64,000 nucleotides of DNA, taken from Phymatolithon calcareum. Taxonomy: Eukaryota > Rhodophyta > Florideophyceae > Hapalidiales. Where the stretch lies: contig OZ345383.1 in the NCBI GenBank assembly GCA_977006965.1, positions 930,001 to 994,000 on the forward strand, read 5' to 3'. The position numbers and the translations under genes are program-made. Below, one piece after another: positions 62,286-64,000 of the stretch (the first letter of the stretch is position 1; every line of letters begins with the position of its first letter). The notes beneath the pieces were generated by a model. That model saw only the letters and a program-made list of their open reading frames with translations, had not been told where the DNA came from and ran no database searches.

Positions 62286-64000
62286 TTAATCATTGATTCG
62301 CAATACTTGCTTGGCCTTCTTCGCCAGCTTTTTCTTGCGTGTGTTGGACAAAAATACTGCAAGCTCTTCAGGTACATCTTCATGAAGTTCTTCAATTTTC
62401 TGCCACGTCCAATCGCTTTTGTCCGGCAAACCTGACCACTGAACTTGAACGAAGATTCCATCTGTTGCTTCTCCTATATCCACGAGTTTTTCAATCATCT
62501 CGTACTTAGTCTCAGAGTGTTCTGCTTGTTTCGTCAGCTCATTGCTTGCCTTTTTTCGGTCAACGTTAGCACGGTACAATTGCATTCTGCTCGCATGGAC
62601 TCGATCCGTTTTCCCATCCACTATGCTTGTCACATCGTAGACCAATTCGCTGACAATTGCAGTCACTTGCTTAGGACCGATCCATTTGAACTGCAATTTG
62701 TGCTTCTTCTTCTTGCCGTCCGGAACACGTACAACCACAAAATCACCTAATTGGAATTGGTGACTCACGATATTCGTGTTTTTGTTGTGTTGCTTGATTT
62801 GCTTCAACCGATTCTTGCTAGCTTTTTCCGCGACATCTTTGTGCATGTTCTCAATTGCAGACTGAAGTGTGTTAATCTCCAGTAATTGTATAGCCCTTGC
62901 CTTTTCCATGCTTCTCATCTTCCCATTATGTGTCTCGCAGTCAATGACTAATTGCGTGCGCGTTGGCTTGATACCAGTCATGACTTGAAGCGGACTTCTG
63001 TATGTTCTATCAGTGTTGGAGCCCAGCCTCTTGAGGGGACATTCGTTGATAATAGTCATCAACATGCCTGCCACCGCAGTCCAATCCTGGGGCGCGAGTT
63101 TCAATTCGGACAAAAGAGCGTTGCAAGCAGCAAGAACAGTTCGCATTACTCTTTCCACGGTTCCGTTCACCCACGGGGAGTATGCTACCGTGAATGTGTG
63201 TCTGCTTTTGTAGACATCGGCGAGATTTTCCATCAAAACGTTCTTGAAATGAGATCCTTGGTCGGATACCCAGTTGTTCATAACAGTGAATGTCCGCATC
63301 CACCTTGCCAGTTCTTCAGCTGCTGTGTCCGCATTTGCAGCGACGGATGGACAGAGCCACACATAGGATGATAAATCGTCCTTGATAACGAAAATGTATT
63401 TGTGCCCGGTAGTACTTGAACCCATATACAAAAAATCGAAATGTATAACTTCGTTGGGCTTATTTCCGTGTAATACCGATGAAAGTGGGCGTGGAATCTT
63501 GGTACCGCTTTTCGATATGATGCAGTGAATACACTTCTTCACGAACTCCTTGCAATCATTGACAATTGAGTCCCACCAAAACTTCTCTTTCAGAGCGCTG
63601 CTTGTTGAGTCGAATCCTCTGTGTCCTCCTGCACCGCAATGTGCTACAGTCAGAAGTTTAAGCTGGAGTTCGAGTGATTCATCTGGGATCCATACTTGTT
63701 TGCTTAGATAGTACAGATCCCCTTCTTTCTTAGCCGCTTTTGCCGGCCTTGATTTTTCATGTTTGTTCTGTTCCGTGATGATCATTTGTGATGTTGGCCA
63801 CACAAATTCTTCGCTGAACGGTGATTTCACGATGTCGTTTTCCATCGATGTATCAGAAACCCTGCGACTCATGACTTTCTTGCCTCTGTACCCGGACAGC
63901 CAACGTGACATAATATCAGGCATAACGTTTCGCTCGCCTTCCACATGATCAATTGTGTACGAGAACGCCGATAAGTAAACGGCCCATCTTTGAACTTTGC
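62286..64000 (-). CDS. Ty3/gypsy pol: RNase H end, integrase, chromodomain-like tail (partial)
   Basis: Runs off the window edge; the frame is open to 64000 (upstream residues RWAVYLSAFSYTIDHVEGE are the end of the RNase H domain). The integrase follows in order: zinc-binding HHCC (AHCGAGGHRG then KKCIHC), catalytic Asp in IHFDFLYMG, Asp in WVSDQGSHFKN, and Glu in SPWVNGTVERVMR. A GPKQV-type SH3-like C-terminal domain follows. The end, FVQVQWSGLPDKSDWTW and ELHEDVPEELAVFL, has chromodomain character, which would place it with chromoviruses that target chromatin. The sequence is intact within the window, so the element may be young. Confidence 0.92.
   Translation of the reverse strand, partial: KVQRWAVYLSAFSYTIDHVEGERNVMPDIMSRWLSGYRGKKVMSRRVSDTSMENDIVKSPFSEEFVWPTSQMIITEQNKHEKSRPAKAAKKEGDLYYLSKQVWIPDESLELQLKLLTVAHCGAGGHRGFDSTSSALKEKFWWDSIVNDCKEFVKKCIHCIISKSGTKIPRPLSSVLHGNKPNEVIHFDFLYMGSSTTGHKYIFVIKDDLSSYVWLCPSVAANADTAAEELARWMRTFTVMNNWVSDQGSHFKNVLMENLADVYKSRHTFTVAYSPWVNGTVERVMRTVLAACNALLSELKLAPQDWTAVAGMLMTIINECPLKRLGSNTDRTYRSPLQVMTGIKPTRTQLVIDCETHNGKMRSMEKARAIQLLEINTLQSAIENMHKDVAEKASKNRLKQIKQHNKNTNIVSHQFQLGDFVVVRVPDGKKKKHKLQFKWIGPKQVTAIVSELVYDVTSIVDGKTDRVHASRMQLYRANVDRKKASNELTKQAEHSETKYEMIEKLVDIGEATDGIFVQVQWSGLPDKSDWTWQKIEELHEDVPEELAVFLSNTRKKKLAKKAKQVLRIND

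Overview
This 64 kb window is nuclear DNA of a eukaryote. Spliceosomal introns of about 40-115 bp with GT..AG ends interrupt several genes, and the protein-coding repertoire is eukaryote-only: RNA polymerase II subunit RPB11, the ESCRT-III protein CHMP7, the CAF1-type deadenylase TOE1, a mitochondrial carrier and a telobox Myb. Mostly single-exon genes with few short introns, an OPI3-type PEMT, a Fanzor relative and Harbinger and chromovirus-type Ty3/gypsy elements suit a unicellular or simple alga or protist (red-algal or stramenopile-like). I cannot name the species from sequence alone.

Layout. 1-3 kb: a 5'-truncated LINE reverse-transcriptase copy. 3-5.7 kb: a small proline-rich membrane protein and a damaged phosphatidylethanolamine N-methyltransferase gene. 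5.8-8.2 kb: a broken Fanzor (TnpB-like, RNA-guided nuclease family) gene that keeps its RuvC catalytic residues and C4 zinc finger. 8.5-10 kb and 22.2-23.6 kb: two paralogous three-exon multi-pass membrane proteins, separated by 12 kb of nested mobile DNA. That mobile DNA holds a complete PIF/Harbinger transposon with exact TTA target duplications, LINE fragments, a 927-bp foldback palindrome, a SINE with a 16-bp target duplication, an LTR fragment and a duplicated unit.

24-29.6 kb is a compact host-gene island: a Cys-rich protein, RPB11 and CHMP7 transcribed divergently, then a telobox Myb. 29.6-35.2 kb is gene-poor. 35.2-43 kb carries TOE1, a mitochondrial carrier and two members of a bZIP-like family. 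43-47.8 kb is mobile DNA, including a solo LTR with a target duplication. 47.8-49.6 kb encodes a family-2 glycosyltransferase. 49.7-55 kb is gene-poor and unusually dense in near-perfect palindromes. 55-61.4 kb has more LINE remnants (one joined to a tRNA-like sequence) and two further bZIP-like genes, one frameshifted. The window ends inside a Ty3/gypsy element with an integrase, a chromodomain-like tail and its 3' LTR.

Three themes stand out. First, a decayed Fanzor locus. Second, a lineage-specific family of four bZIP-like proteins, three of which keep the basic region but have almost no leucine zipper. Third, repeated formation of inverted duplications from 30 bp to about 450 bp per arm. 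One of these can be compared with a neighbouring copy that lacks the inverted segment, which points to snap-back copying in place.
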